NCBI GenBank assembly: GCA_017557425.1
Contig: JAFYYU010000012.1
Coordinates: forward strand, 124,001 to 188,000
Direction of reading: 5' to 3'
Source of the DNA: Muribaculaceae bacterium
GTDB taxonomy: Bacteria; Bacteroidota; Bacteroidia; Bacteroidales; Muribaculaceae
Length of the DNA: 64,000 nt
The translations under genes were made by a program, and so were the position numbers. The notes under the pieces are model-generated. The model searched no databases. It was given only the letters and a program-made list of their open reading frames with translations, and was not told the origin of the DNA. This document shows positions 8,538 through 16,350 of the stretch, piece by piece. How positions within the stretch are numbered: the stretch's first letter is position 1; every line of letters starts with the position of its first letter.

Positions 8538-9185
8538 TTAATCCAGTCCTACAGCCTTGAACACGGCGGGGCGCCAGTCGCTGCCGTTATCAGGATTAAG
8601 TGTCTTGATGCCCAGGGCTGCTGCTGCCTCGCAGTTGCGGGCGCTGTCGTCGATGAAGAGGATGTTGTCGGGTGTCGTCTGTTCCCCGTCAATCATCGCC
8701 TGGAAGATTTCTGGGGAGGGTTTCATCATGCGCATCTCATAGCTCAGGTACAGACGGTCGAAATAGTATTCGATGCCGTGACCGTTGCCGTCAAACTCGT
8801 TGCTGCGCACCCATCGCATCATGAAGGGGTTGGTGTTGGAGAGTAGGGCAACGGGGAACCCTTCACGGCGCAACCGCAGCAAGGCGTCAAAGTTACGTTG
8901 ATACAACTCTGCGGCATAGCCTGTCCATGCATATTTCAACTGCTTCATCGTCAACTGCTTGCCAACGATGCGGCTCAACTCGTTGCGATACTGCTCGGCA
9001 GTGAGTTTTCCTGCTTCCAGGTCCCCGAAGATGCCTTTCTGGGCATAATCATCCAGGAATTCCTCGACCTGTGTGACGCCGATTTCCTTGAAGCGTTTTA
9101 TAGCAATCATCTTGTCGAGACGGAAAACAACGCCGCCCAGGTCAAACACGAGATGCATCTTGTTATTACTGTCCTTATTGCTCAT
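8538..9185 (-). CDS. HAD-superfamily hydrolase, subfamily IA
   Basis: 215 residues. Motif I near residue 14 is HLVFDLGGVVFRLD, so the nucleophile Asp is followed by LGGVV, as in YihX/epoxide-hydrolase-N-like HADs. Motif II is ALLSNTNPF; the Lys and motif III/IV region is MKPSPEIFQAMI then ILFIDDSARNCEAAAALG. It likely dephosphorylates a small phosphorylated metabolite in the cytosol; the substrate is not predictable. Start at MSNKDSNNKMH (9185), 26 nt after a minus-strand -7 TACCTTTG (9212-9219). An upstream in-frame start would lie on the promoter. Divergent from the DUF2284 gene. Confidence 0.88.
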   Translation of the reverse strand: MSNKDSNNKMHLVFDLGGVVFRLDKMIAIKRFKEIGVTQVEEFLDDYAQKGIFGDLEAGKLTAEQYRNELSRIVGKQLTMKQLKYAWTGYAAELYQRNFDALLRLRREGFPVALLSNTNPFMMRWVRSNEFDGNGHGIEYYFDRLYLSYEMRMMKPSPEIFQAMIDGEQTTPDNILFIDDSARNCEAAAALGIKTLNPDNGSDWRPAVFKAVGLD

Positions 9186-9208
9186 GATGTATATTTTTAG
9201 TTTCTTTC

Positions 9209-9239
9209 TTGCAAAGGTAACCTCTTTCCAGTAATTTTG
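9209..9239 (+). promoter_or_regulatory. Divergent promoter region; plus-strand -7 abuts the DUF2284 start
   Basis: Plus strand: TTG (9209-9211), 20 nt, TAATTTTG (9232-9239), then only five bases before ATG at 9245. Minus strand: TACCTTTG at 9219-9212 for the HAD gene. The two promoters overlap back to back. Confidence 0.75.
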
Positions 9240-9244
9240 CAACC

Positions 9245-9868
9245 ATGAATTATTCAGTGACTGCTAAGGAGGTAACCATAGCTGCCGACGAGTTCATTCG
9301 CCGTTATCGTGACGTGGAGCGCATTGACGCCCTTTGCCGCCAGTGCCCTGGTTATGGCTTGTCGTGGGCATGTCCGCCGTTCAATTTTGATCCAAGGGTT
9401 CAGAGCGACGGCTTCAAAACGGTAAATCTGATGGGGGTAACCATTGAGTTTGACGAGCAGACGCGGGCCTGTTGCAAGAACGCGGAGCAATCAGCAAGGG
9501 TCGGGCAGGAGGCAATGAATGAAGTGTGGAAAACAATATTGCCGCAGCTCTATGAGATGGAGCGGCAACAGCCTGGCAGCCGTTGTTTCACCTTCCGTTG
9601 CATGCTGTGTCCTGAGGGGTGTACGCGTCCTAAAGGCAGGCCCTGCCGCCATCCCGACCTGCTCCGTCACTCGCTGGAGTCTGTCGGCTTTGACATCGTT
9701 GCCATGACCAAAGAATTACTGGGCATCGACCTGGAATGGAGCACCGACGGCTCATTGCCCAAACACATCACGCTAGTCACCGCCCTTTTTCTGCCTGACA
9801 CTTTGGCCGCCAATCCTTGTCTTACCACTTGTGGAAGACGAAGAACACAGCCATCACCAGGCAAATAA
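9245..9868 (+). CDS. DUF2284 predicted metal-binding protein
   Basis: 207 residues with the cysteine pattern of DUF2284: near residue 32 C-x2-C-PGYGLSWACPPF, and a later cluster F-R-C-M-L-C-P-E-G-C-TRPKGRPCRHP. These Cys suggest binding of a metal or Fe-S centre, and family members are often found near corrinoid or radical-SAM genes, but no function is established. The ATG lies five bases after the -7 box, so the mRNA may be leaderless. The 3' end overlaps the convergent DUF486 gene by 47 nt, where the coding of both is plausible. The C-terminal tail after FLPD is atypical and may be an extension created by the overlap. Confidence 0.8.
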   Translation: MNYSVTAKEVTIAADEFIRRYRDVERIDALCRQCPGYGLSWACPPFNFDPRVQSDGFKTVNLMGVTIEFDEQTRACCKNAEQSARVGQEAMNEVWKTILPQLYEMERQQPGSRCFTFRCMLCPEGCTRPKGRPCRHPDLLRHSLESVGFDIVAMTKELLGIDLEWSTDGSLPKHITLVTALFLPDTLAANPCLTTCGRRRTQPSPGK

Positions 9869-10205
9869 AGCCGGCTAGGTGGTTCCATCGTAACGTCTCG
9901 CCCTGGAAGAATACAGTGACAAAAACGGTGAACACTGACAGAGAAACAACCTCCTGAATCACCTTCAATTGCATGAGGCTGAACGGACCGCCATTGCCGT
10001 CAAAACCAATGCGGTTGGCGGGCACCTGACAAGAGTACTCGGGCAGTGCCAGCAGCCACGATAGCAGAATGATGATATAGAGCGGCGTGTTGTCGCTGAA
10101 AACCTTGATTTGTTGCAACTTCAAATGCCCGTACCAGGCAAAAGTCATAAAGATGTTGGACACAATGAGTAGTCCGATGGTGTAGAATTGTTGCAGGTGA
10201 TGCAT
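9822..10205 (-). CDS. DUF486 (DMT superfamily) membrane protein
   Basis: 127 residues with four predicted membrane helices: IGLLIVSNIFMTFAWY, LYIIILLSWLLALPEY, a segment around LSVFTVFVTVFF, and LAGFICLVMAVFFVF. The conserved HLK, E-Y and QLKVIQEV motifs fit the DUF486 family of small drug/metabolite-transporter-like proteins. The substrate is unknown. Start MHHLQQFYTIG is near the usual DUF486 N-terminus. It overlaps the DUF2284 3' end by 47 nt, tail to tail. Confidence 0.85.
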   Translation of the reverse strand: MHHLQQFYTIGLLIVSNIFMTFAWYGHLKLQQIKVFSDNTPLYIIILLSWLLALPEYSCQVPANRIGFDGNGGPFSLMQLKVIQEVVSLSVFTVFVTVFFQGETLRWNHLAGFICLVMAVFFVFHKW

Positions 10206-10352
10206 ACCTTATGAATATTCAAGTTTATAGTTTTTTTGAGGCGCAAAATTAGTATTTTATTCTGACTTCTAACCAAATTTCCATAAATTTGGAGACGCCT
10301 CAGCAAAACTCAAATAAACTTGGTTTTGTGTTCGGCTTGCACAAATTTTACC

Positions 10353-10360
10353 TATATTTG
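10353..10360 (+). promoter_or_regulatory. -7 element of AraC-family gene
   Basis: TATATTTG, 16 nt before the ATG at 10377. The nearest TTTG (10325-10328) is 24 nt upstream, longer than usual. Confidence 0.55.
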
Positions 10361-10376
10361 CACTCCCAATCACTGA

Positions 10377-11249
10377 ATGGACATGGAGAAACAAAAAATA
10401 CAGCTGTTAAACGAGTCGATACTTCCTGTCAACGAGACGACCATCACTTTGGGCGAAAAAATGCTCGTGACGGATACTCTGGCATCGCCGTTGACGCTTC
10501 CCGAGGCGCATGGCGCTTGGGGTCGTTTCCCCATGAAGTTATCCATGTCCAGCCTGCTCATTGTCGAGAGTGGAGAAGTAAGATTAAATGTCAACTGCCA
10601 GGATGTGATAGTGGGCGGTGGCTGCTGTGCCTTTATCAGCGAGAGCGCGATTGTCGAAAGGGTGGCGATGGGCAATGCCCGGGTTGTCCTCATTTCCTTT
10701 TACCGTGACCATTTCCATGCCATGCCCTCCATTCAACAAAATGCTTTGCAGGTGGAGGACTGGAAAATGGGTGTCGGGCACATGACAATGCTTATTCAGG
10801 CCTATCACATGCTGCGCACCATTCTGCTCGACAACGCTTTTGCCCCCAACAGAGAAGAAAGCGCGGCCAGTTGCCTCAACCTCATGGCAAGCATTATCGG
10901 ACAAGTGGACGATTCACAATCCACCGACAAGGCTTCGCGCAGCGACAAGATTGTCGCCCGTTTCCTGCAATGCGTGCGAGAGAATTACCGTGAGCACCGT
11001 GAATTGGGCTTCTATGCCAACGAATTGCAACTCACGCCAAAGTATATGTCCCATGTCGTGTTTGAGCAGACAGGGCGCCATCCATCAAAATGGATCAAGG
11101 ATTACGTGATTCTGGAAGCCAAGTCGATGTTGCGCAGCGGCCGCTATACCATCCAGCAGATAGCCGAAGAGTTGCATTTTCCCAATCAGTCGTTCTTTGG
11201 CAAATACTTCAAGGAAGCCGTAGGCGTCTCCCCCAAGAAATGGAAGTGA
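10377..11249 (+). CDS. AraC-family transcriptional regulator
   Basis: 290 residues. The C-terminal 100 residues form the double helix-turn-helix: first helix pair around FYANELQLTPKYMSHVVFEQTG, second around YTIQQIAEELHFPNQSFFGKYFKEAVG, ending SPKKWK. The N-terminal 170 residues look like a cupin-type sensing domain (LIVESGEVRLNVNCQDVIVGGG). It binds DNA near its targets in response to an unknown ligand. The start has two Met (MDM); either works. The stop is three bases from the stop of the convergent metallophosphoesterase gene, so no obvious target operon is adjacent. Confidence 0.9.
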   Translation: MDMEKQKIQLLNESILPVNETTITLGEKMLVTDTLASPLTLPEAHGAWGRFPMKLSMSSLLIVESGEVRLNVNCQDVIVGGGCCAFISESAIVERVAMGNARVVLISFYRDHFHAMPSIQQNALQVEDWKMGVGHMTMLIQAYHMLRTILLDNAFAPNREESAASCLNLMASIIGQVDDSQSTDKASRSDKIVARFLQCVRENYREHRELGFYANELQLTPKYMSHVVFEQTGRHPSKWIKDYVILEAKSMLRSGRYTIQQIAEELHFPNQSFFGKYFKEAVGVSPKKWK

Positions 11250-11252
11250 TCG

Positions 11253-12344
11253 TTAATGCTCGTTGGGCGTGATGGTGATGACCGCATATTCCGAATCGGT
11301 GCCGATGCGGAATTTACCACCCCAAATGCCCATGCCTGAACTCACATAGTAGTCGGTGTTGCCTTTGTGATATAACCCGTAATCACACTCGTACATCTTC
11401 TTGGTCACCCAGTTCAACGGCCACACCTGGCCGCGGTGGGTATGCCCGCTCAACTGTAAATCCACTCCGTTTTGCTCTGCTTCTTCCAGGTTAAAAGGCT
11501 GATGGTCAAGCAGGATAATGTAGTTGTCACGTGTGACGCCTTGCATCAGTTGTTCCACGCTTTTGCGGCTGCGGTTGCTGCGGTCATCACGCCCGATGAT
11601 AGTCACGTTGCCCACGTTAAGGCTTTTGTCTCGCAGGACGCGGATACCTGTTTGATCCAGCAGGTCCAGTGCTTTGTCAATGCCGGTGATATAATCGTGA
11701 TTACCCAGGCAGGCGAGGGTGGGGGCGTTGAGGCGTTGCAGTTCCTCGGCGGTGCCCTGTGCCAATAGGGGGCGCACATTACCGTCGATAATGTCTCCGG
11801 CAATAAGGATGAGGTCGGGCTGTTCGGCATTAATCATGTTCACCCAGCGGCCCACCTCGGCCCGGCGGTTGTGGAATCCGGCATGCAGGTCGCTCAACAT
11901 GACGATTTTGAGGGGGCGTTCAAGGTTTTTCTCAGTAGTGAGGTTGATCTCCTGCCGTTGCTTGTTGTGATAGTGGATGTTACCGCCGATAAAGGTGACC
12001 AGCATCACGCCCGTCAGAGCCAGCGAGGTGATGGCATTGCCGCGCAGCCATGAGGCGGGAACCAGATGCACCAGTCGTCCGATGTCGAGCAGGAGGAAGG
12101 CCATGAGCAGGTACAGCATGATGACCAGCCATGAGTTTCCGATCTCATACATTGCAGTAGCCATGCCCAAGGGCACGCTGTCGCTCTTGAACTGAAACAC
12201 CATGCAGCACAATGCCAGCAACATGAGCACGATGATGGCAATCTTAACGGGAACCGAAAACGGCAGCACGCGCCACACATGCCACGATACATAACCTTGC
12301 ATGACCAGCATTACGGTCAATGTCACAATAAAGAATTTCGCCAT
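11253..12344 (-). CDS. Membrane-anchored metallophosphoesterase
   Basis: 363 residues. Four membrane helices occupy residues 1-140. The catalytic calcineurin-like domain follows with all metal motifs: DLHAG, GDIIDG, GNHDY and GHTHRGQVWP. The topology (membrane helices then a YkuE/YaeI-type domain) suggests a phosphodiesterase at the membrane; related enzymes act on phospholipid or cyclic-nucleotide-type substrates, but this one is undefined. Start MAKFFIVTLTVML (12344) gives a clean first helix and follows a -7 TAAATTTG (12382-12375) at about 30 nt. A longer frame starts inside the promoter. Confidence 0.9.
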   Translation of the reverse strand: MAKFFIVTLTVMLVMQGYVSWHVWRVLPFSVPVKIAIIVLMLLALCCMVFQFKSDSVPLGMATAMYEIGNSWLVIMLYLLMAFLLLDIGRLVHLVPASWLRGNAITSLALTGVMLVTFIGGNIHYHNKQRQEINLTTEKNLERPLKIVMLSDLHAGFHNRRAEVGRWVNMINAEQPDLILIAGDIIDGNVRPLLAQGTAEELQRLNAPTLACLGNHDYITGIDKALDLLDQTGIRVLRDKSLNVGNVTIIGRDDRSNRSRKSVEQLMQGVTRDNYIILLDHQPFNLEEAEQNGVDLQLSGHTHRGQVWPLNWVTKKMYECDYGLYHKGNTDYYVSSGMGIWGGKFRIGTDSEYAVITITPNEH

Positions 12345-12374
12345 TATGATAGTTGTCGTTAAGTTCTTGAACCG

Positions 12375-12382
12375 CAAATTTA
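12375..12382 (-). promoter_or_regulatory. -7 element of metallophosphoesterase gene
   Basis: TAAATTTG on the minus strand, about 30 nt before the chosen ATG. Confidence 0.5.
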
Positions 12383-12469
12383 TATCAAAACTACCTAGCT
12401 ACCAAAGAATTCCCTTTTGTTTTTCTTTCATTACTGGCCGTTGACGGCTGACAAGTGAAAACTTTTCAC

Positions 12470-12477
12470 TAATTTTG
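12470..12477 (+). promoter_or_regulatory. -7 element of mazG
   Basis: TAATTTTG, 32 nt before the mazG ATG. A TTG at 12441-12443 is 26 nt upstream, beyond the usual spacing. Confidence 0.55.
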
Positions 12478-12509
12478 CAACTTGAATTCAGTAAAATCAA
12501 CAAAGAACA

Positions 12510-13307
12510 ATGCCTAACAACAGCAGAGAAAAGAAACTGGAGGCTTTCGGGCGACTACTCGACATCCTGGATGAACTGCGGGTGAAATGCCCGTGGGACC
12601 GCAAGCAGACTAACGAGAGCCTGCGTCCCAACACCATCGAGGAGACCATGGAACTCGCTGATGCCATCATGGGTGAGGACGACGATAAAATCCGCAAGGA
12701 ATTGGGTGACGTGCTGCTGCACATCGTCTTTTATGCCAAGATCGGTGACGAAAAGGGCAAATTCGATATCGCTGACGTGTGTGATGCCCTGTGCGATAAA
12801 TTGGTCTATCGTCATCCTCATGTCTTCGGCGAGGAAAAAGCCGATACCGCTGCTCAGGTGCTTAAAAACTGGGAATTGATCAAGATGAGCGAGAAAGACG
12901 GTAACAAAATGGTTCTCAGTGGTGTACCCCGTAGCCTGCCGTCACTCATTAAGGCCGAACGCGTGCAGGAAAAGGCCGCCAACGTGGGCTTTGACTGGCA
13001 AAAACGCGAGGACGTATGGGACAAGGTCAAGGAGGAGCTGGAAGAAGTGGAGGCTGAACTGCGCGGCAATGACGAGGCCGACCGTGAAAAGGAATTTGGT
13101 GACCTGTTCTTCTCGCTGGTAAATGCCGCCCGCTTGTACAATGTGCGTCCCGATAACGCTCTGGAGCGTACCAACCGCAAATTCATCGCCCGCTTTAACT
13201 ATATCGAGCAGAAAGCCAACGAGCAGGGACGGCATGTCAACGAGCTGACCCTTGCCGAAATGGACGAGCTCTGGAACGAAGCCAAGGCTCAACATTCAGG
13301 CGAATAA
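12510..13307 (+). CDS. mazG: Nucleoside triphosphate pyrophosphohydrolase MazG
   Basis: 265 residues with two MazG domains. Domain 1: LRVKCPWDRKQTNESLRPNTIEET with the EExxE metal motif around MELADAI, then KELGDVLLHIVFYAKI (ExxD). Domain 2: WDKVKEELEEVEAEL then EKEFGDLFFSLVNAARL. It hydrolyses (d)NTPs to NMP and pyrophosphate, clearing damaged nucleotides and, in E. coli, lowering ppGpp. Lies in front of topB with a 71-nt gap containing a small palindrome, so topB may be read from its own promoter. Confidence 0.95.
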   Translation: MPNNSREKKLEAFGRLLDILDELRVKCPWDRKQTNESLRPNTIEETMELADAIMGEDDDKIRKELGDVLLHIVFYAKIGDEKGKFDIADVCDALCDKLVYRHPHVFGEEKADTAAQVLKNWELIKMSEKDGNKMVLSGVPRSLPSLIKAERVQEKAANVGFDWQKREDVWDKVKEELEEVEAELRGNDEADREKEFGDLFFSLVNAARLYNVRPDNALERTNRKFIARFNYIEQKANEQGRHVNELTLAEMDELWNEAKAQHSGE

Positions 13308-13344
13308 TTGATTAGAGTATTACTTTAAATTTTAATATTAAACT

Positions 13345-13359
13345 AGTTGATAATCAACT
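13345..13359. repeat. Short palindrome upstream of topB
   Basis: AGTTGA-TAA-TCAACT, a 6-bp inverted repeat with a 3-nt loop, 20 nt before the topB ATG. Could be a weak terminator or an operator. Confidence 0.35.
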
Positions 13360-13378
13360 TTTATCTATAAACTGAATA

Positions 13379-15466
13379 ATGAAAGTCTGTGTGACCGAGA
13401 AACCCAGTGTGGCGCGTGATATTGCCCGACTGCTTGGTGCCAATGATAGGCATGAGGGCTACTTTGAGGGCAATGGCTATCAGGTGACGTGGACTTTCGG
13501 ACATCTGTGCGAGCTCAAGGAGCCCAACGACTACACCGGCCAGTGGAAATGGTGGAGCCTGGGGCAGTTGCCCATGATACCGCAGCGGTTTGGTATCAAG
13601 TTAAAAGACGATGAGGGCATCAAAAAGCAGTTCAATGTCATTAAGTCGTTGATTTCCAATGCCGAAGAAGTGATTAACTGCGGTGATGCCGGCCAGGAAG
13701 GCGAGCTCATCCAGCGTTGGGTATATCAAAAGGCCGAATGCGACAAGCCTGTCAAACGTCTGTGGATTTCATCGTTGACCGATGAAAGCATCCGCAAGGG
13801 TTTTCAGGAGCTGAAAGATGCCAAAGAGTTTGATAATCTGTATTTTGCAGGCCTTTCGCGAGCCATAGGCGACTGGATTCTGGGAATGAATGCCACGCGC
13901 CTGTACACATTGAAGTATTCACGATCACGTGATGTGCTTTCTGTTGGCCGTGTTCAAACTCCCACGCTGGCCATGATTGTTGCCCGCCAGCGTGAGATCG
14001 AGAACTTTGTTCCCGAGAATTACTGGGAATTGAAGACCAAGTACCGTGGTGTGACGTTCAACAGCACGCGCGGACGGTTCAAAACCGAAGGCGAGGCGAA
14101 TGATATCGTTGAGAATATCAAGCAGTTACCGCTTGAGGTCACCTCGGTCGAGACCAAAAAGGGCCGTGAGGCGCCGCCCCGTCTGTTCGACCTGACCAGT
14201 CTTCAGGTGGAGTGCAACAAGAAGTTCGGCATGTCCGCCGACGACGCTCTCAAGACGATCCAGTCGCTCTATGAGAAAAAGGTGACGACCTATCCCCGTG
14301 TTGATACCACCTACCTGAGTGATGACATCTATCCGCAGGTGCCCGGCATCATGCAGGCGATGGTACCGTACGCCAATCTGACCGCTCCCGTGCTGGCGCT
14401 CAACAAGTTACCTAAAACCAAAAAGGTTTTTGACAACAGCAAGGTAACCGACCACCATGCCATCATCCCTACAAATGTCAATCCGGCAACCGTTGCGATG
14501 ACACCTGAAGAGAAACGGGTTTATCATCTCATCGCTCTGCGCTTTATTGCCGCCTTCTATCCTGATTGTGAGTTTAATACGACGACCGTGATGGCTCAAG
14601 TGGGCGAGTATGGCTTTAAAGCTACCGGCAAAGAGATCCTGAAAGCCGGTTGGCGCGACCTGTATAACAAGCCTGGAGACAAAAATACTGACGAAGAGGA
14701 TAAGGAAAAGGCTGAAGATGAGGATAATGGCGTAATGCCGCACTTCGAGAAGGGGGAGAGCGGCCCGCACGAACCGTCGGTACTCAAGCGCACCACGCAG
14801 CCGCCCAAACCCTATACTGAGGGTACTCTGTTGCGCGCCATGGAAACGGCAGGCAAGACCGTGGATGACGAGGAACTTCGCGATGCCATGAAGGAGAACG
14901 GAATCGGGCGCCCCTCGACGCGTGCCGCCATCATCGAGACCTTGTTCAAGCGACGTTACATCCGCAAGGAGCGCAAGAGTCTGGCGCCTACGATGGCGGG
15001 TATCCAACTCATCGATACTATCCATGAACCTTTACTTAAGAGTGCGACTCTTACTGGTTTGTGGGAAAAGAAATTACGCGAGATAGAACGTGGGGAATAC
15101 AGCCCTGCCCAATTCATCAACGAACTCAAGCAGATGATAGGTGAAATCGTCCTGAACGTGTTGCGTGACAACACCGGCGGAGACATTGCCGTAGAGCAAG
15201 GCAAGCCCGGTAAGCCCAAGGCGCCTGCTGCATCGGGTGGGGAAGGCAAGCCTAAGAAGGCGCGTGCTCCGCGCCTCAAGAGCATCGAGGAGATCCCGTG
15301 CCCCGTCTGCGGTAAGGGTCATCTGGTCAAGGGCAATACCGCCTTTGGCTGCAGTGAGTACAGGAATGGTTGCCATACTGTGCTGCCGTTTACCGAGTAT
15401 CCTGCCGACTCGACGCCGGCCAAGCTGTCCAACCTGGTCAAAAAGCGCTTTAAACCAAGTAAGTAA
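13379..15466 (+). CDS. topB: DNA topoisomerase III TopB
   Basis: 695-residue type IA topoisomerase: relaxes and decatenates DNA by single-strand passage, often with RecQ (which is encoded 2.6 kb downstream). Toprim domain: MKVCVTEKPSVARDIARLLGA and later NCGDAGQEGELIQRWVYQKA with the acidic triad region. Domain around RVQTPTLAMIVARQ; the active-site Tyr sits in TTYPRVDTTYLSDD. The tail has a Cys zinc-ribbon-like element (CPVCGKGH, then FGCSEYRNGC) and a low-complexity lysine/proline stretch before it. Length matches Bacteroides TopB. A small membrane protein gene follows 8 nt later. Confidence 0.96.
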   Translation: MKVCVTEKPSVARDIARLLGANDRHEGYFEGNGYQVTWTFGHLCELKEPNDYTGQWKWWSLGQLPMIPQRFGIKLKDDEGIKKQFNVIKSLISNAEEVINCGDAGQEGELIQRWVYQKAECDKPVKRLWISSLTDESIRKGFQELKDAKEFDNLYFAGLSRAIGDWILGMNATRLYTLKYSRSRDVLSVGRVQTPTLAMIVARQREIENFVPENYWELKTKYRGVTFNSTRGRFKTEGEANDIVENIKQLPLEVTSVETKKGREAPPRLFDLTSLQVECNKKFGMSADDALKTIQSLYEKKVTTYPRVDTTYLSDDIYPQVPGIMQAMVPYANLTAPVLALNKLPKTKKVFDNSKVTDHHAIIPTNVNPATVAMTPEEKRVYHLIALRFIAAFYPDCEFNTTTVMAQVGEYGFKATGKEILKAGWRDLYNKPGDKNTDEEDKEKAEDEDNGVMPHFEKGESGPHEPSVLKRTTQPPKPYTEGTLLRAMETAGKTVDDEELRDAMKENGIGRPSTRAAIIETLFKRRYIRKERKSLAPTMAGIQLIDTIHEPLLKSATLTGLWEKKLREIERGEYSPAQFINELKQMIGEIVLNVLRDNTGGDIAVEQGKPGKPKAPAASGGEGKPKKARAPRLKSIEEIPCPVCGKGHLVKGNTAFGCSEYRNGCHTVLPFTEYPADSTPAKLSNLVKKRFKPSK

Positions 15467-15474
15467 CTGCTTCG

Positions 15475-15693
15475 ATGTCAACTAATGAGCTCATACAATG
15501 TGTGTTGGCTGGTCTCATAGTGGCCGCAGCAGTGTATGCGGTAGCGCGTGCCGTATGGCGTGCCGCCCACGACCGCAAGACAGTTCTAACCGCCTGTGCC
15601 TCTTGCAAATTAAAGGACGTGTGCAGCAAACCCGAGAAAAATTCTGCAAAAAAATGTGCTGATAAAGTTGCACAGGTCAAAAAGTCGCTGTAA
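15475..15693 (+). CDS. Small Cys-rich single-pass membrane protein (FeoB-associated-like)
   Basis: 72 residues. One membrane helix (about residues 7-28, LIQCVLAGLIVAAAVYAVAR) followed by a basic stretch and a Cys cluster CASCKLKDVC with a further Cys near residue 61. This architecture matches the FeoB-associated Cys-rich membrane proteins often called so in Firmicutes and Bacteroidota. No feoAB genes are seen nearby, so that name is an architectural similarity only. It sits 8 nt after topB, so it is probably co-transcribed. Its end overlaps the promoter of tRNA-Cys by a few bases. Confidence 0.65.
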   Translation: MSTNELIQCVLAGLIVAAAVYAVARAVWRAAHDRKTVLTACASCKLKDVCSKPEKNSAKKCADKVAQVKKSL

Positions 15694-15698
15694 TTTTG
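15668..15698 (+). promoter_or_regulatory. tRNA-Cys promoter
   Basis: TTG (15668-15670), 20 nt, TAATTTTG (15691-15698), 17 nt before the tRNA 5' end. The -33 box lies inside the preceding small gene. Confidence 0.75.
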
Positions 15699-15715
15699 CA
15701 CCGCTCTTAACGAAG

Positions 15716-15787
15716 GGTCGCTTGGATGAGTGGTTTAGTCACCGGTCTGCAAAACCGGGCACAGCGGTTCGAATCCGCTAGCGACCT
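15716..15787 (+). tRNA. tRNA-Cys (GCA)
   Basis: 72 nt fold to a cloverleaf: acceptor GGTCGCT/AGCGACC, anticodon stem CCGGT/ACCGG with loop CTGCAAA (anticodon GCA), T-arm AGCGG/CCGCT with TTCGAAT, discriminator T. CCA is not encoded (TCAA follows). Own promoter upstream and a strong terminator downstream. Confidence 0.97.
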
Positions 15788-15798
15788 CAAAGATAATT

Positions 15799-15829
15799 AA
15801 CTAACTGTCTAATTTTTAGGCGGTTAGTT
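15799..15829 (+). terminator. Terminator after tRNA-Cys
   Basis: 14-bp stem (AACTAACTGTCTAA with TTAGGCGGTTAGTT, two G-U wobbles), 3-nt loop, then TTCTTTTT. Confidence 0.85.
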
Positions 15830-15835
15830 TTCTTT

Positions 15836-15997
15836 TTATAGGTGACCTCTCCTTTTCTTGTCTCTGTAATCAGTATAGCATGAGTACGCGATATAGCCTG
15901 CGATAAACAGGACGGCGCCTATGGCAACCAGAGCCCACCCGTACCAGCCGAGCAGCGTCACGCAAAGAGCAAGCCATAAAAAAGAACCTATTCTCAT
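15836..15997 (-). CDS. Small hydrophobic membrane protein (hypothetical)
   Basis: 53 residues from MRIGSFLWLALCV. Two close membrane helices (FLWLALCVTLLGWYGW and ALVAIGAVLFIAGYIAY) end in a basic tail DYRDKKRRGHL. A strong Shine-Dalgarno GGAAGGAG stands 9 nt before this ATG, unusual for this phylum and the reason for choosing 15997 over a longer frame starting at 16042. No family recognised. It is isolated between tRNA-Cys and recJ, on the opposite strand to both. Confidence 0.6.
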   Translation of the reverse strand: MRIGSFLWLALCVTLLGWYGWALVAIGAVLFIAGYIAYSCYTDYRDKKRRGHL

Positions 15998-16042
15998 TGT
16001 CGTTTTCTCCTTCCTTTTGGGCTTTAAGGCAGCAATTATCAT

Positions 16043-16149
16043 GCCATTTAGAGGCGTGTCTTAAACCATGGTAGCCGGGGACGAGGCGGCAAGTGACTGT
16101 TAAATTTCTATAATTATTGTCGCCAGACAGTGTTTTTTTGCTTTTTTAC
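16043..16149. other. Intergenic stretch before recJ promoter
   Basis: No convincing gene. It contains T-rich sequence (16133-16147) near the plus-strand promoter of recJ. Short open frames here have no start signal or homologous features I can name. Confidence 0.5.
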
Positions 16150-16180
16150 TTTGAAAAATAAGTGTTTTAAAGTAATTTTG
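16150..16180 (+). promoter_or_regulatory. recJ promoter
   Basis: TTTG (16150-16153), 19 nt, TAATTTTG (16173-16180). The leader is about 165 nt, unusually long for this window. Confidence 0.75.
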
Positions 16181-16190
16181 TGCACTGTAA

Positions 16191-16317
16191 ATTGGGATAA
16201 GAAGGCGACTGGTGGCATCCCACAAGGGCGGCTTGTTAAAAACCGGTGCTATAAATAACTGAATCCCAATACAATATATAACTATCTCCACTAGCTCATT
16301 ACTTTGCGGTAGTGAGC
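16191..16317 (+). promoter_or_regulatory. Structured 5' leader of recJ (possible attenuator)
   Basis: ATTGGGAT (16191-16198) can pair with ATCCCAAT (16263-16270, 8 bp) or, through TGGGAT (16193-16198), with ATCCCA (16217-16222, 6 bp); the two are mutually exclusive. ACAAG/CTTGT (16222-16226/16232-16236) and a 9-bp hairpin GCTCATTAC/GTAGTGAGC (16294-16317) follow. No U-tract. It matches no riboswitch class I can recognise by eye. Confidence 0.4.
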
Positions 16318-16350
16318 CCCTGTCATTGCATATTAAAAAAACTAACATAA

